DNA of 64,000 nt from Bradyrhizobium sp. dw_411 (GTDB lineage Bacteria; Pseudomonadota; Alphaproteobacteria; Rhizobiales; Xanthobacteraceae): positions 355,814 through 419,813 of the forward strand of contig NZ_JAAVUY010000006.1 in NCBI RefSeq assembly GCF_018449695.1. Direction: 5' to 3'. This document shows, one piece after another, positions 45,929-55,923 of this stretch. The stretch's first letter is position 1. Each line of letters opens with the position of its first letter. The notes beneath the pieces were generated by a model that worked only from the letters and a program-made list of their open reading frames with translations, ran no database searches and was not told the DNA's origin. A program made the translations under genes and the position numbers.

Positions 45929-46756
45929 TTAGAGCTGAGGCGCAAGGCGCTGTCCGCGCCGCCGTTCGATCATCATCTCCGCCAAAATCGACATCGCGAT
46001 TTCCTCTGGCGTGATGGCGCCGAGGTCGAGACCGGCCGGCGCCTTGATACGGTCGAGTGCGGCCGCGTCGATCCCCTGCGCGACCAGTTTCTCGCGCAGC
46101 GTCGTCATCTTGCGGCGGCTGCCGACAAAAGCGTAATAGGCCGCATCGATCCCGGCCGAACTCTTCAACGCAGCCTCATCGCCCTTGCCCTGGGTCGAGA
46201 TCACGACGAAACGGCGGGCCTCGTTGAAATGGCGCGGCTGAAAGCCGTCGATGACGACATCCGCGTCAGGCTCGGCAACAAGATCGGCCGCGGGCGCCGC
46301 CAACGTGACATGGTAGCCGAGCTGCCGCGCCTGTGTAGCCAGTGACAGCGCGACCGGGCTCGCCCCGAGAATAATCAGCGAAGGATGCGGCAGGATCGGT
46401 TCGACGAAAATATCCATGGTGCCCTTGCTCGGGCACATGTTCTGCGCAAAGCGGACGCCGTCGCGGTTTTCGCCGGGCTTGACGCCGAGCTCGGCGAGCA
46501 GATTTTCCGGCTGCACCGAAACCATGCGCGGCTCGCCATCGGCCAACGCCTCGCGCGCCGCCTTCAACACTGCGCCGCGGGCGCAGCCACCGCCGATCCA
46601 TCCCGCCACGATGGTGCCGTCGGGACGGATGATCGCCTTGGCGCCTGCTTTCGCCGCGGTGACCGAGACGGTGCGGACGACCGTGGCAAGCGCAAAGGTC
46701 TCCTCGGCGGCCTTGAGCTGGGCCACCAGCTCCATCACCTCGACATGCCTGGTCAT
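45929..46756 (-). CDS. coxF: CoxF, XdhC-family maturation protein
   Basis: 275 residues from ATG 46756, with GGAGG six or seven bases upstream. The N-terminal XdhC/CoxI domain (ATVVRTVSVTAAKAGAKAIIRPDGTIVAGWIGGGC) and the C-terminal Rossmann-like domain (SLIILGASPVALSLATQARQLG) are complete. XdhC-type proteins handle the molybdenum cofactor (sulfuration, insertion) for their partner enzymes. It lies between coxE and coxG with short gaps, as in the canonical coxDEFG order. Confidence 0.9.
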   Translation of the reverse strand: MTRHVEVMELVAQLKAAEETFALATVVRTVSVTAAKAGAKAIIRPDGTIVAGWIGGGCARGAVLKAAREALADGEPRMVSVQPENLLAELGVKPGENRDGVRFAQNMCPSKGTMDIFVEPILPHPSLIILGASPVALSLATQARQLGYHVTLAAPAADLVAEPDADVVIDGFQPRHFNEARRFVVISTQGKGDEAALKSSAGIDAAYYAFVGSRRKMTTLREKLVAQGIDAAALDRIKAPAGLDLGAITPEEIAMSILAEMMIERRRGQRLAPQL

Positions 46757-46767
46757 GGGCGCCTCCT

Positions 46768-47976
46768 TCAAAGCCTTGCCAGATAGGGTTCGAGTTCGGT
46801 CAGGCTTTTCAGCGTATTGGCGGGCGCGTAAAGATCGATGTGCGGCAGTGCCGCCTTGATGCCGGCAGCTTCCGGTGCGTAACCTTCCCAGGCCATCATC
46901 GGATTAAGCCAGACGATGCGGCGGCAGCGGCGGCCGAGCGCCGCCATCTCGCGCCCCAGCAGCGCGGCATCGCCGGTCTCGTAGCCATCGGAGACAATGA
47001 TCACGCAACTGCGTGAATGAAGCACGCGCGGGGCGTGCCAGCGGTTGAAGGTCTGCAGGCTTTCGCCAATCTTTGTGCCGCCACCAGCGCCCTGCGCCAT
47101 GATCGATAACCGATCGAGGGCGCGGCCCGCATCTTTTTCCTTCATCGCGTCGGAGACGTAAGCGAGCCGGGTGTGGAACAGGAACGCCTCGGCCTGGCGA
47201 AACTCGTCGAGCACGCCGTGAATGAAGCGCAGGAACACGCCGGTATACATGCTCATCGAGCCGGAGGCATCGAGCAGCATGACCAGACGCAGCGGCTTCT
47301 GCTTGCGCTGCCGCTTCACCAGATGGATCGGGATGCCGCCGTGGCTGATATTACCGTGGATCGTCCTGCGCAGATCGACCCGGTAGCCGCGCCGCCGCGC
47401 CAGATCGCGACGGGTCAGCCGCGTCCGCATGACCTTTGCGAGTCGTGCCGCGGTGGCGTGAGCCTCCGCAATCTGGTCGGGGTCGGCCAGTTTACGGAAA
47501 TCGATTTCGGCAATGTTGTCGGCGCGAGAGGCGCCTTCCATCCGGCCCTCACCGGCACGGTCCCGGGGCGTATCGTCGCCTGACGGAATCTGATCAGTGC
47601 CGGCATCGCTCCCAGTGGCCTCCGGCAAATTGTTCTGCAGGCTTTTCAGCGATGGATTATTGGCCGCTTTCGACGAACCCATCGTGATGGATCGCGACTT
47701 GACGCGCTTGCCGAGCCAGAATGCGTCGAAGATACCGTCGAACCGCTCCCACTCGGACTTCCGCGCCGAGAACAGATGCTTGAACGCCGATCGCAACAGG
47801 CCGGGCCGGTCCGCAAAGCCTGCCGCCATCAGCGCCGCGGCGTCGCGGCCTTCCTGCAGGCCCACCGTAAATGCGTTATCGCGCAGGGTCCTGAGAAACG
47901 CCGCGAGCTTGGCCGAGACCAGCCGCGAGACCTCGTCGAGTTCCTCATAACCGGGGCTGTTACCGCAGCAGCTCAT
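46768..47976 (-). CDS. coxE: CoxE, von Willebrand A-domain protein
   Basis: 402 residues. The C-terminal VWA domain carries the metal ion-dependent adhesion site DASGSMS (Asp236-Ser240), followed by a matching Thr and Asp (GGTKIGESL, VSDGYETGD). The N-terminal half is helical, and an acidic/polar linker occupies residues 100-155. CoxE works with CoxD to insert sulfur and copper into the CODH active site. It overlaps the coxD stop by four bases (ATGA), which indicates translational coupling. Confidence 0.93.
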   Translation of the reverse strand: MSCCGNSPGYEELDEVSRLVSAKLAAFLRTLRDNAFTVGLQEGRDAAALMAAGFADRPGLLRSAFKHLFSARKSEWERFDGIFDAFWLGKRVKSRSITMGSSKAANNPSLKSLQNNLPEATGSDAGTDQIPSGDDTPRDRAGEGRMEGASRADNIAEIDFRKLADPDQIAEAHATAARLAKVMRTRLTRRDLARRRGYRVDLRRTIHGNISHGGIPIHLVKRQRKQKPLRLVMLLDASGSMSMYTGVFLRFIHGVLDEFRQAEAFLFHTRLAYVSDAMKEKDAGRALDRLSIMAQGAGGGTKIGESLQTFNRWHAPRVLHSRSCVIIVSDGYETGDAALLGREMAALGRRCRRIVWLNPMMAWEGYAPEAAGIKAALPHIDLYAPANTLKSLTELEPYLARL

Positions 47977-48845
47977 GCGACTTTCCCCAGCAGGCGCTGC
48001 GTCACCTCGCGGGTGACGCGCGAGCGATCCTCATGGGTCTTGAGCAGACACATCAGGGTCTCATGTACGACTTCGGGGGTGTCGTGCAGGTCCGACACAC
48101 CGAGGCCGACCAGTGCCGCCGCCCAATCCAGCGTCTCGGCCACACCGGGGACCTTGCGCAATTCTTCTTTGCGGATGCTTTCGACCATCCGCGCGATCTG
48201 CAGCGACAGCGACGCACCTGCGGCGCCGATCCGCGCCATGATGATCCGCGCCTCGCGATCGGCGTCGGGATAATCGACATAGTGGTAGAGACAACGGCGG
48301 CGCAACGCATCGGACAGTTCGCGGGTGCCGTTCGAAGTCAGGATCACATGCGGGATCGTGACGGCCGATATGGTGCCGAGTTCGGGAATCGACACCTGGA
48401 AGTCGGACAACAACTCCAGCAAAAACGCTTCGAATTCATCGTCGGCGCGATCGATTTCGTCGATCAGCAGCACCGGCGATTTAGGACGCCGGATCGCCGC
48501 CAGCAGCGGCCGTTCCAGCAGGTATTTCTCCGAGAAGATCTGATCCTCGATCGCATCGGCCTGCTCGCCATGATGGGCCTGGATCGACAGCAATTGCCGC
48601 TGATAATTCCATTCGTAGAGCGCAGCCGACTGATCGAGGCCCTCGTAGCATTGCAGCCGGATCAATTCGGTCGCATGGACATTGGCCAGCGCCTTGGCCA
48701 CTTCGGTCTTGCCGACACCCGCCTCGCCTTCAAGCAGCAATGGCCGCTTGAGCAATTGCATCAGCGAAATCGCGGTCGCGAGCTCGCCATCGGCGATATA
48801 GCCGCTGGCCGCCAGGCGTTGCGCGATCTGTTCGCGATCTTTCAT
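47973..48845 (-). CDS. coxD: CoxD, MoxR-type AAA+ ATPase
   Basis: 290 residues with Walker A GEAGVGKT (40-47), Walker B LLIDEIDRADDEFEAFLLELL and the sensor TSNGTRELSDALRRRCLYHYVDYPD, all typical of MoxR-type AAA+ proteins. CoxD is a membrane-associated chaperone needed to build the CuSMoO2 centre of CODH. It stands 174 bases after coxL; a family A palindrome lies between them. Overlaps coxE by four bases. Confidence 0.95.
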   Translation of the reverse strand: MKDREQIAQRLAASGYIADGELATAISLMQLLKRPLLLEGEAGVGKTEVAKALANVHATELIRLQCYEGLDQSAALYEWNYQRQLLSIQAHHGEQADAIEDQIFSEKYLLERPLLAAIRRPKSPVLLIDEIDRADDEFEAFLLELLSDFQVSIPELGTISAVTIPHVILTSNGTRELSDALRRRCLYHYVDYPDADREARIIMARIGAAGASLSLQIARMVESIRKEELRKVPGVAETLDWAAALVGLGVSDLHDTPEVVHETLMCLLKTHEDRSRVTREVTQRLLGKVA

Positions 48846-48920
48846 GGTCGGAGCATTTTCCGGTTCATTCGAATCATTGCTGCTTGTCCTATGGACCCAT
48901 GGTTCGGGACCTCAGTCCTC

Positions 48921-49003
48921 CGTCATTGCGAGGAGCGGAGCGACGAAGCAATCCAGTCTTTCTTTGATAAAAAGATGGATTGCTTCGCTGCGCTCGCAAT
49001 GAC
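48921..49003. repeat. Palindromic repeat, family A, between coxL and coxD
   Basis: CGTCATTGCGAGGAGCGGAGCGACGAAGCAATCC mirrored by GGATTGCTTCGCTGCGCTCGCAATGAC, with an AT-rich loop in between. It divides the structural (coxMSL) from the maturation (coxDEFG) genes within one operon. Confidence 0.92.
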
Positions 49004-49019
49004 AGTTGAGAGCATTACC

Positions 49020-51440
49020 TTACGCAAACACCCCCAGGTTCTTCGCTGCCTTCCAGTTGCGCCAATAGTCATGCGGCATCTGGATGTGGGTCGAGCCCAG
49101 GAACGAGAATGCATCGTTGACGGCATTGGAGAATGCCGGCACGCCGCCGACATTCGGGCTTTCGCCGACGCCCTTGGCGCCGATCGGGTGATGCGGCGAC
49201 GGGGTGACGGTGAAGTCGGTTTCCCAATGCGGAGTCTCGACCGCGGTCGGCATGAAGAAATCCATGAACGAACCGGTGACGACATTGCCTTCGTCGTCGT
49301 AGCGGATCTCCTGGCCCATCGCGATCGCGAAGGCTTCGGTCAATCCGCCATGCACCTGACCTTCGATGATCATCGGATTGATGCGGGTGCCGCAATCGTC
49401 GAGCGCATAGAAACGCCGGACCTTGTAGACACCGGTATCGACATCGATGTTCATCACACAGATATAGGCGCCGAACGGATAGGTCATGTTGGGCGGATCG
49501 TAATAACTGACCGCCTCAAGGCCCGGCTCCATGCCCGGCGGCACCGAATTGTAGGCTGCCCAGCAGATATCCTTCATCGACATCGTCTTCTCCGGCAGGC
49601 CCTTGACCCGGAAACCGTCGATATCCCATTCAAGATCGCCTTCGTGGACCTCGAGCTTGTAGGCCGCGATCATCTGCGCCTTGGCCTTGATCTTGCGAGC
49701 GGCCATCGCGATGGCGGCGCCAGCCACCGGCGTCGAGCGGGAGCCGTAAGTGCCGAGACCGTAAGGCGCGGTATCGGTATTGCCTTCCTCGATCATGATA
49801 TCGTCGGAGGGGATACCGATCTCGGTGGCGATGATCTGGGCCCAGGTGGTCTCGTGGCCCTGGCCCTGGCTCTTGGAGCCGACGCGCGCGATGCCGGCCC
49901 CGGTCGGGTGCATGCGGATTTCGCAGGAATCGAACATCGCAATGCCGAGGATGTCGCAATTCTTCGACGGGCCGGCGCCGACGATCTCGGTAAAGAACGA
50001 CACGCCGAGACCCATGATCTCACGCGTCTCGCCGCGTTTGAAGGCGGCACGCTTTTCGGCCTGCTCCTTGCGCAGACCGGCATAATCGACCGACTCCATC
50101 ATCTTGCGCATAGCAGTGTGATAATCGCCGGAATCATATTCCCAGCCGAGTGCCGAATGGTACGGAAACTGTTCCGGCTTGATGAAGTTCTTCAGCCGCA
50201 ACTCGGCCGGATCCATCCCCAGCTTCTGCGCCAGGATGTCCATGCCACGCTCGATGCAATAGGCCGCCTCCGTCACCCGGAACGAGCAGCGATAGGCCAC
50301 GCCGCCCGGCGCCTTGTTGGTGTAGATGCCGTCTACTGCCAGATGCGCGGTAGGAAAATCATACGAACCAGTCACGATGTTGAAGAAGCCGGCCGGCCAT
50401 TTCGACGGATCGGCGCACGCATCAAAAGCGCCGTGATCGGCCAACACGTGAACACGCAAGCCGGTGACCTTGCCTTCTTTGGTCGCCGCGATCTCAGTGG
50501 TCATGTGATAGTCGCGCGCGAACGATGTCGCCGTGAGGTTTTCAATGCGGTCTTCGACCCACTTGACCGGTTTGCCGGTAACGATGCTGGCCACCGCCGC
50601 GCAGATATAGCCGGGATAGGCGCCGACCTTGTTGCCGAAACCGCCGCCGATGTCAGGCGCAATGACATGAATCTTGTGCTCGGGAATTTTCGCGATCAGC
50701 GCCACCACGGTGCGGATCACATGCGGCGCCTGGAAAGTGCCCCAGATCGTCAGCTCGCCCTTGATCTTGTCGAACGAGCACACGCACTGGCACGTCTCCA
50801 GCGGCGATGGATGGGTGCGATGATAAGAAATCATTTCCTTGATGGTGACATCCGCCTTCTTGAACGCGGCGTCGGTCAAATCCTTGTCGCCCACGGTCCA
50901 TTCAAACACATGGTTGTGGTGCTTGCGCGGGCCGTGCGCGCCCGTGGTCTTGCCGGCGAGATCCTCGCGCAACACCGGGGCATCGGCATCCATCGCCTTG
51001 AACGGATCAACCAGCACCGGCAATGCTTCGTATTCGACCACCACCTTGTTGATGCCGTCATCGGCCGCATAGCGGTCGGTGGCCACCACGAAGGCGACTT
51101 CCTGATTCTGGAACAGCACCTTGCCGTCGGCCAGCACCATCTGCACATCGCCGGCCAAAGTCGGCATCCAAGCAAGGTTGACGGTCTTCAGCGTCTCGGC
51201 GGTGATCACGGCCAACACGCCCGGCACCTTCAGCGCCTCTTCCGAGTTGATCGACTTGACGCGCGCATGGGCGTGCGGCGAGCGAACGAAATCGCCATGC
51301 AGCATGCCGGGCAATTTGACATCGTCGACATAATTGCCTTTGCCTTGCGTGAAGCGGATGTCCTCGACCCGCTTGCGCTTGCAGCCCATGCCTTCGAGCT
51401 TGGCTTCGCGTTGTTCCCGCGTGGGAGTCATGTCGTTCAT
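49020..51440 (-). CDS. coxL: CoxL, form I CO dehydrogenase large (molybdenum) subunit
   Basis: 806 residues (809 in O. carboxidovorans). The active-site loop AYRCSFR at 382-388 (Cys385) is the form I signature; form II enzymes have AYRGAGR. The Mo-cofactor region [10 protein letters not shown] (264-273) and the catalytic-Glu GAKGVGESP near the C-terminus are intact. It carries the CuSMoO2 centre that oxidises CO to CO2. The ATG overlaps the coxS stop by four bases. The order coxM-S-L is canonical. A genuine aerobic CODH, unless expression fails. Confidence 0.98.
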   Translation of the reverse strand: MNDMTPTREQREAKLEGMGCKRKRVEDIRFTQGKGNYVDDVKLPGMLHGDFVRSPHAHARVKSINSEEALKVPGVLAVITAETLKTVNLAWMPTLAGDVQMVLADGKVLFQNQEVAFVVATDRYAADDGINKVVVEYEALPVLVDPFKAMDADAPVLREDLAGKTTGAHGPRKHHNHVFEWTVGDKDLTDAAFKKADVTIKEMISYHRTHPSPLETCQCVCSFDKIKGELTIWGTFQAPHVIRTVVALIAKIPEHKIHVIAPDIGGGFGNKVGAYPGYICAAVASIVTGKPVKWVEDRIENLTATSFARDYHMTTEIAATKEGKVTGLRVHVLADHGAFDACADPSKWPAGFFNIVTGSYDFPTAHLAVDGIYTNKAPGGVAYRCSFRVTEAAYCIERGMDILAQKLGMDPAELRLKNFIKPEQFPYHSALGWEYDSGDYHTAMRKMMESVDYAGLRKEQAEKRAAFKRGETREIMGLGVSFFTEIVGAGPSKNCDILGIAMFDSCEIRMHPTGAGIARVGSKSQGQGHETTWAQIIATEIGIPSDDIMIEEGNTDTAPYGLGTYGSRSTPVAGAAIAMAARKIKAKAQMIAAYKLEVHEGDLEWDIDGFRVKGLPEKTMSMKDICWAAYNSVPPGMEPGLEAVSYYDPPNMTYPFGAYICVMNIDVDTGVYKVRRFYALDDCGTRINPMIIEGQVHGGLTEAFAIAMGQEIRYDDEGNVVTGSFMDFFMPTAVETPHWETDFTVTPSPHHPIGAKGVGESPNVGGVPAFSNAVNDAFSFLGSTHIQMPHDYWRNWKAAKNLGVFA

Positions 51441-51946
51441 TCCGCAGCCTCCTGGAATTCCACGCCATTGATCTTGGCGGCGGCGTATTGAATCGCCCTC
51501 ACGATGTTCTGGTAACCGGTGCAGCGGCAAAAATTGCCGGAAATGCCCATCCGGATCTCGGCCTCCGTCGGCGACGGATTTTCCTTGAGCAGGCGTTGCG
51601 CCCGCAGGATCATGCCGGGGGTACAGAAGCCGCATTGCAGGCCATGCATCATGCGAAAGCCTTCCTGCAACGCCGACAGCGAGCCGTCGGCGTTGGCCAT
51701 GCCCTCGATGGTCATGATCTCGGCGCCCTCGGCCTGCACCGCGAACACCGTGCAGCTTTTCACCGACATGCCGTCGAGGTCGACGGTGCAGGCGCCGCAA
51801 TGGGTGGTCTCGCAGCCGATATGGGTGCCGGTCATCTGCAGGTTTTCGCGGATGAAATGCACCAGCAACGTGCGCGGCTCGACGAGGCCTTCGACCTCTT
51901 CGCCGTTCACTTTCATGGTCACGTGAGTCTTCTGGGTCTTGGCCAT
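51437..51946 (-). CDS. coxS: CoxS, CO dehydrogenase small (2Fe-2S) subunit
   Basis: 169 residues from ATG 51946, with GAGGAAG upstream. Eight cysteines carry two [2Fe-2S] clusters: C45, C50, C53 and C65 for the plant-type cluster ([10 protein letters not shown]...C), and C105, C108, C140 and C142 for the other (CGFCTPG...CRC). Electrons pass from CoxL through these to the FAD in CoxM. It overlaps coxL by four bases and lies 14 bases after coxM. Confidence 0.98.
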   Translation of the reverse strand: MAKTQKTHVTMKVNGEEVEGLVEPRTLLVHFIRENLQMTGTHIGCETTHCGACTVDLDGMSVKSCTVFAVQAEGAEIMTIEGMANADGSLSALQEGFRMMHGLQCGFCTPGMILRAQRLLKENPSPTEAEIRMGISGNFCRCTGYQNIVRAIQYAAAKINGVEFQEAAE

Positions 51947-51960
51947 GGTTGCTTCCTCTC

Positions 51961-52824
51961 TCAACTGGCGCGGGCCGCGGCGCGCGTCAGCGCCCGCGTC
52001 ACCATGATGCCGCCGACATGCTTGCGGTATTCCGCCGGGCCGCGCGCGTCGGAGGCAGGCGACATGATGGCTTCGGCCGCGGCCGCAGCCTTTTTCAACG
52101 TGGCCTCGTCAAGGCTGGTGCCAATCACGATCTTGGCCGCATCGGTGGCGAGCAGCGGCGTTTCGTTCAGATTGGTCAGGCCGATCGTGCACGTCGCGAC
52201 CTTGCCGCCCGCCATGGTCAGCACCACGGCGGCAGCGGCGGTGGCGTAATCGCCGATCTTGCGCTTGAGTTTCTCGTAGGCGTAGCCGTGCCCGGCCGCG
52301 GCCGCCGGAACCGAGATCGAGGTCAGGATTTCGCCGGGCTCAAGTGCGGTGAAGTAAGCGCCTTGATAGAAGTCGGATGCCGGCAGATCACGGGCGCCGC
52401 CGGGGCCTTCGAGCCGATAGCTGGCGCCCAGGGTCATCATCAGTGCCGGCATGTCGTTGCCGGGATCGCCATTGGCGACATTACCGCCGATGGTCCCGCG
52501 GTAGCGCACCTGCGGGTCGGCGATCAACAACGCGGTCTCGTGCAGGATCGGCAGCGATCTGGCTATTTCATCGGAGGCCAGCAGATCGTGCTGGGTGGTC
52601 ATGGCTCCGATCACGATGCGGGTGCCGTCGCGACGGATACCCTTCAGCGCGTCGATGCCATGCAGATCGACCAGATGCTCCGGCGTCGCGAGCCGCAGCT
52701 TCATCATCGGGACCAGGCTGTGGCCGCCGGCCAGTGGCCGGGCATCGTCGCCCAATGTCGAGAGCAGCTTGACCGCATCGGCCAGGGTCACGGGCCGGTG
52801 GTAGCTGAACGGACCGGGAATCAT
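51961..52824 (-). CDS. coxM: CoxM, CO dehydrogenase medium (FAD) subunit
   Basis: 287 residues (288 in O. carboxidovorans), from ATG 52824 behind GGAGGAA. Both FAD-binding motifs are at their canonical positions: AGGHS (32-36) and TIGGN (111-115). It transfers electrons from the iron-sulfur clusters to the quinone pool. A start five codons upstream is less likely. The 192-base gap to coxC probably holds the structural promoter; I see no clear box in it. Confidence 0.97.
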   Translation of the reverse strand: MIPGPFSYHRPVTLADAVKLLSTLGDDARPLAGGHSLVPMMKLRLATPEHLVDLHGIDALKGIRRDGTRIVIGAMTTQHDLLASDEIARSLPILHETALLIADPQVRYRGTIGGNVANGDPGNDMPALMMTLGASYRLEGPGGARDLPASDFYQGAYFTALEPGEILTSISVPAAAAGHGYAYEKLKRKIGDYATAAAAVVLTMAGGKVATCTIGLTNLNETPLLATDAAKIVIGTSLDEATLKKAAAAAEAIMSPASDARGPAEYRKHVGGIMVTRALTRAAARAS

Positions 52825-53016
52825 GGTTTCCTCCTCCAAGCGTCTTTTGATTCATGCGTCTTTTTGAATTCAGACGTCGAAAGCAGGCTGTTCCCGGAAT
52901 TTTTCGGAGGCAAGCGGACGGCGGCCGCGGGATCACGGGGTTGGAAAATTCGCACGAGTTGCGGACCGACGCGCACGAAATACGTCAGTCTTCGCGACCT
53001 AATCCGGCGATAACGC

Positions 53017-54243
53017 CTAGGCGTGAGGCCGCGCGAGACCCAGCCGGGCCTTGAGCTCGGCAATCTTGGCGCGACTCACGGGCACACGATGCGGCGACGG
53101 GCCATCGAGCTCGATTACCGCGCCGTCGCCTTCCTTGCGCACAAACGAGACGTGCGGGATCGCCACGATATGGCTGCGGTGCACCCGGACGAACAGGCTG
53201 GGATCGAGCTGGGCTTCGGCCTCCGAAATCGACCACGGACACATCCGCTCGCGGGTGCCGTCATGCACCCTTGTATAATGCGCATCGGCCCGGACGCTGC
53301 GGACATTGGCGGTGTCGATGAAGTGCGTTCCGTCGGCGCCCTCAAGCGGTAGCCTTGCCACGGGCGCAGGGCGCTGGGGCTGGCCTAATCCGCCCAATGG
53401 CGCTGAAACGATCCGCGGCGCTGCCGGACCGGCATGATCCCGCTGGGGGGAAACGACATCCACGGCCGCGGCATCGGTTTCAGGCGCAAGCGCGCCGGTC
53501 TCACCTGCGGAATCGCGTGCGCCGCGGCGGCGCGGTTCCGGCACCAGCGACAGCAGGAATCCGGCGGCGATCACAAAGCACAACACCGCCACGACGATCG
53601 AGAGAATCTGCTGCGATGCGGCAAGGCCGCTGACGCCGTGATGATGGCCCTCACCCGAAAGCGGTACGAAATGCCCACCGAACATCGCCGTATAATGCAT
53701 GCCGGACACCGCGACCCCGAACGCGATCGAACTCGCGATCAGGCGAATACCATCCTGCCGGGCCAGAAATGCGCGCAGACCGCCATAGGCCGCGACGATC
53801 GCGACCAGCACCGACAGCAACACCATGGAATCGTCGTGCTCCATCGTGAAATTGCCCGACAGGCCATGCATCCCCACGTAATGCATGCTGGCGATACCCA
53901 CGCCGAGCAAAATCGCCGAGGAAATAACGCGCCGCAACGATGGTTCGCCAATACTGACAAAGAACAGGGATATGCCCACCACCAGCGCGCAGATCAGAAA
54001 CGAGATGATGGTCGGGAGAACGAGATAGACCGTATCCGCCGGGATCGGCGCGGCCAGCATGCCGATGAAATGCATGGTCCAGATGCCGACCGCGAGGAAG
54101 CCGGCCGCACCGGCCAGCAAGACGCGATGGCTCACGCCCGGCGTCCCGCGGATACGGGCCGCGAGGCCGAAGCCTGTGTAACCTCCCAAAATCGCGATCA
54201 CCACCGAGAGCGCGACGAGATAGGGATCGTGTCCTTCGAACAT
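53017..54243 (-). CDS. coxC: CoxC-type MHYT/LytTR membrane regulator
   Basis: 408 residues. About residues 5-215 form an MHYT domain with seven membrane segments and three visible motifs: MHFIGM, MHYVGM and MHYTAM. A Pro/Ala-rich linker follows, then a LytTR DNA-binding domain (DTANVRSVRADAHYTRVHDG, ...LFVRVHRSHIVAIPHVSFVRKEG) at about 300-405. CoxC and CoxH of O. carboxidovorans have this arrangement and are believed to sense CO, or oxygen or NO, by bound copper or haem. It lies upstream of coxM on the same strand. Confidence 0.88.
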   Translation of the reverse strand: MFEGHDPYLVALSVVIAILGGYTGFGLAARIRGTPGVSHRVLLAGAAGFLAVGIWTMHFIGMLAAPIPADTVYLVLPTIISFLICALVVGISLFFVSIGEPSLRRVISSAILLGVGIASMHYVGMHGLSGNFTMEHDDSMVLLSVLVAIVAAYGGLRAFLARQDGIRLIASSIAFGVAVSGMHYTAMFGGHFVPLSGEGHHHGVSGLAASQQILSIVVAVLCFVIAAGFLLSLVPEPRRRGARDSAGETGALAPETDAAAVDVVSPQRDHAGPAAPRIVSAPLGGLGQPQRPAPVARLPLEGADGTHFIDTANVRSVRADAHYTRVHDGTRERMCPWSISEAEAQLDPSLFVRVHRSHIVAIPHVSFVRKEGDGAVIELDGPSPHRVPVSRAKIAELKARLGLARPHA

Positions 54244-54364
54244 GATCGTTTCGGCCGCCCGTCTCCACGGGCGTGCCGCCTCCCGTTGCCGACTTTACAT
54301 GGTCAGCGACGGAAATGACAATCTATCGGACTATCCGATCGAAAGCTTGCGATCCTCGTCCCGG

Positions 54365-54892
54365 TTACACAATCCCCGCCGCGACCTGACCGCGCAGCCG
54401 TTCCAGGCTGAGCAACGTATTGGCGCAGGCTTTCGCGACTTCGACGCCCTTGGCCGCGAAATGCTTGCGGAAGAAATCGACATTGGCCTCGGTCTCGCTG
54501 AATTGTTTTGGCGTGACCACGGCCGAGAACACCGGAATTTCAGTTCGCAACTGCACGTCCATCAAGGCCTTGACCACGGTTTCGGCGACATACTCGTCGT
54601 CGATCACTAAACCGGCCGCGACGATCGCGGTGTAGCGCCGCGTCTTGGCGAGCAACTGAACGTGAAGCGGGATCTCGAATGAGCCCGGCACTTCGAACAC
54701 ATCGATCTGGGCGCGCGCGATGTGGCGGGCTTCGATCTCAGCCAGGAACGCAACGCGGCCTGCTTCCACGACCTCGGGATGCCAGGCCGATTGCACGAAA
54801 GCGACCCGCTGCGGCTTGGCAAAGCGTGGATGTTCCGTCGCGGCGGCCTGTCCGGCGGACTCTTTTACGGGTTCTTGCGGCGTCTCACTCAT
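54365..54892 (-). CDS. ribH: 6,7-dimethyl-8-ribityllumazine synthase, type II
   Basis: 175 residues from ATG 54892 behind GAGG. The conserved core VAFVQSAWHPEVV, EVPGSFEIPLHVQLLAKTRRYTAIVAAGLVIDDEYVAETVVKALMDVQLRTEIPVFSAVVTPKQF has the sequence style of the type II (RibH2) decameric synthases of rhizobia and Brucella rather than the icosahedral type I. It makes the lumazine precursor of riboflavin. No other rib gene is near. It is co-oriented with coxC 121 bases downstream. Confidence 0.9.
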   Translation of the reverse strand: MSETPQEPVKESAGQAAATEHPRFAKPQRVAFVQSAWHPEVVEAGRVAFLAEIEARHIARAQIDVFEVPGSFEIPLHVQLLAKTRRYTAIVAAGLVIDDEYVAETVVKALMDVQLRTEIPVFSAVVTPKQFSETEANVDFFRKHFAAKGVEVAKACANTLLSLERLRGQVAAGIV

Positions 54893-55319
54893 GGCGTACC
54901 TCGATCTGCGGGAACTATGCCGAAGCGCCGAGTTGCCAGCAAGCATGTTCCCTCATGGGAATGTGCATGGACCCCATGAGCCGGAGCCAGACTCCGGCCA
55001 AAGTCGCGACGCGGATTCGAATCCGAAAAAATTAACGATTAAGGCGTTCGCGTGAATCCGATTCCGGTTTGTTCTCATCGCGATCGTTAACGCGCAGGAA
55101 GAGCTGTGGACGATCCCGCTTTGCCTGTGGATGGACTCCCCGTGCCGTTGCGCCGATTCCGCAAATCACATCACTTCGTCCCGGCAAGCTCCGATATCGG
55201 CGGGCGCCGGACCATCGGGGAGTTGCAAACGGCAACGGCGCGCATGTCAGCGCGTGTCGCGCCGGCCGCGTGCGTACCACACTCGTATCCGAATTTTGTA
55301 AAGGCAAGGTCGAGACGGC
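54893..55319. other. 427-base region without a gene, upstream of ribH and the YbjN gene
   Basis: It holds the divergent promoters. Several short hairpins occur (CCGGAGCCAGACTCCGG about 54979-54997; TTCCCTCATGGGAA about 54950). I looked for an FMN riboswitch on the minus strand and could not find its conserved sequence. Nothing else recognisable. Confidence 0.5.
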
Positions 55320-55820
55320 ATGTCCCTCCTCGAAGGCATAATCGATTCCCGGAACAATCCGCTCGCAGTGGTCGAGGATATCGCCGCCGATCATAATTGG
55401 GCGTTCGAGCGCTCCGGCGAAGATGAAGTGACGATCGTCTCCAAGGGCGACTGGACCGACTACCAGCTCTCCTTCACCTGGATGGGCGAGATCGAGGCGC
55501 TGCATCTGGCATGCGCCTTCGACATGAAGATTCCGCAAGCGCGCCGCGCCGAGGTGCAGCGGCTGATCGCGGCGATCAACGAGCAATTATGGGTCGGGCA
55601 TTTCGATATCTGGACCCACAGCGGCATGATCATGTACCGGCAGGCGCTGGTGCTGCCGGGCGGCCTCACCGCCTCGGCCGCGCAATGCGAAACCATGCTG
55701 GTCAGCGCCATCCACGCCTGCGAGCGTTATTTTCCGGCGTATCAATTCGTGGTCTGGGCCGGCAAAACCGCGCCGGAAGCCATGAGCGCGGCGATGTTCG
55801 ATACCGAGGGCGAGGCGTAG
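55320..55820 (+). CDS. YbjN-family protein
   Basis: 166 residues with the YbjN domain over the whole length (NPLAVVEDIAADHNWAFERSGEDEVTIVSKGDWTDYQLSFTWMGEIEALHLAC...), the type-III-chaperone-like fold found in bacterial YbjN proteins. In enterobacteria these affect motility and stress responses; the role here is unknown. It starts with ATG and is followed by two repeats before proC. Confidence 0.87.
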   Translation: MSLLEGIIDSRNNPLAVVEDIAADHNWAFERSGEDEVTIVSKGDWTDYQLSFTWMGEIEALHLACAFDMKIPQARRAEVQRLIAAINEQLWVGHFDIWTHSGMIMYRQALVLPGGLTASAAQCETMLVSAIHACERYFPAYQFVVWAGKTAPEAMSAAMFDTEGEA

Positions 55821-55832
55821 GGCTGTCTCGTT

Positions 55833-55917
55833 CGTCATGCGCGGGCTTGACCCGCGCATCCATCTGGAAAAGAGTCTTGCAAAGATGATGGATTGCCGGG
55901 TCAAGCCCGGCAATGAT
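55833..55917. repeat. Palindromic repeat, family B
   Basis: CGTCATGCGCGGGCTTGACCCGCGCAT plus GATGGATTGCCGGGTCAAGCCCGGCAATGATG. Directly followed by a second repeat at 55924. Confidence 0.88.
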
Positions 55918-55923
55918 GAGTGT

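Noticed and set aside
49020..51440. CoxL as a form II (non-CO) hydroxylase
   Set aside because: The active-site loop is AYRCSFR, the form I signature, not AYRGAGR.
48033..51491. A 1152-codon open frame antisense to coxL
   Set aside because: It has no domain, no signal and a low-complexity, His/Arg/Asp-rich composition typical of the antisense frame of GC-rich genes. The sense strand codes for complete coxD, coxL and part of coxS.
54893..55319. FMN riboswitch before ribH
   Set aside because: I looked for the conserved riboswitch segments on the minus strand and could not find them.
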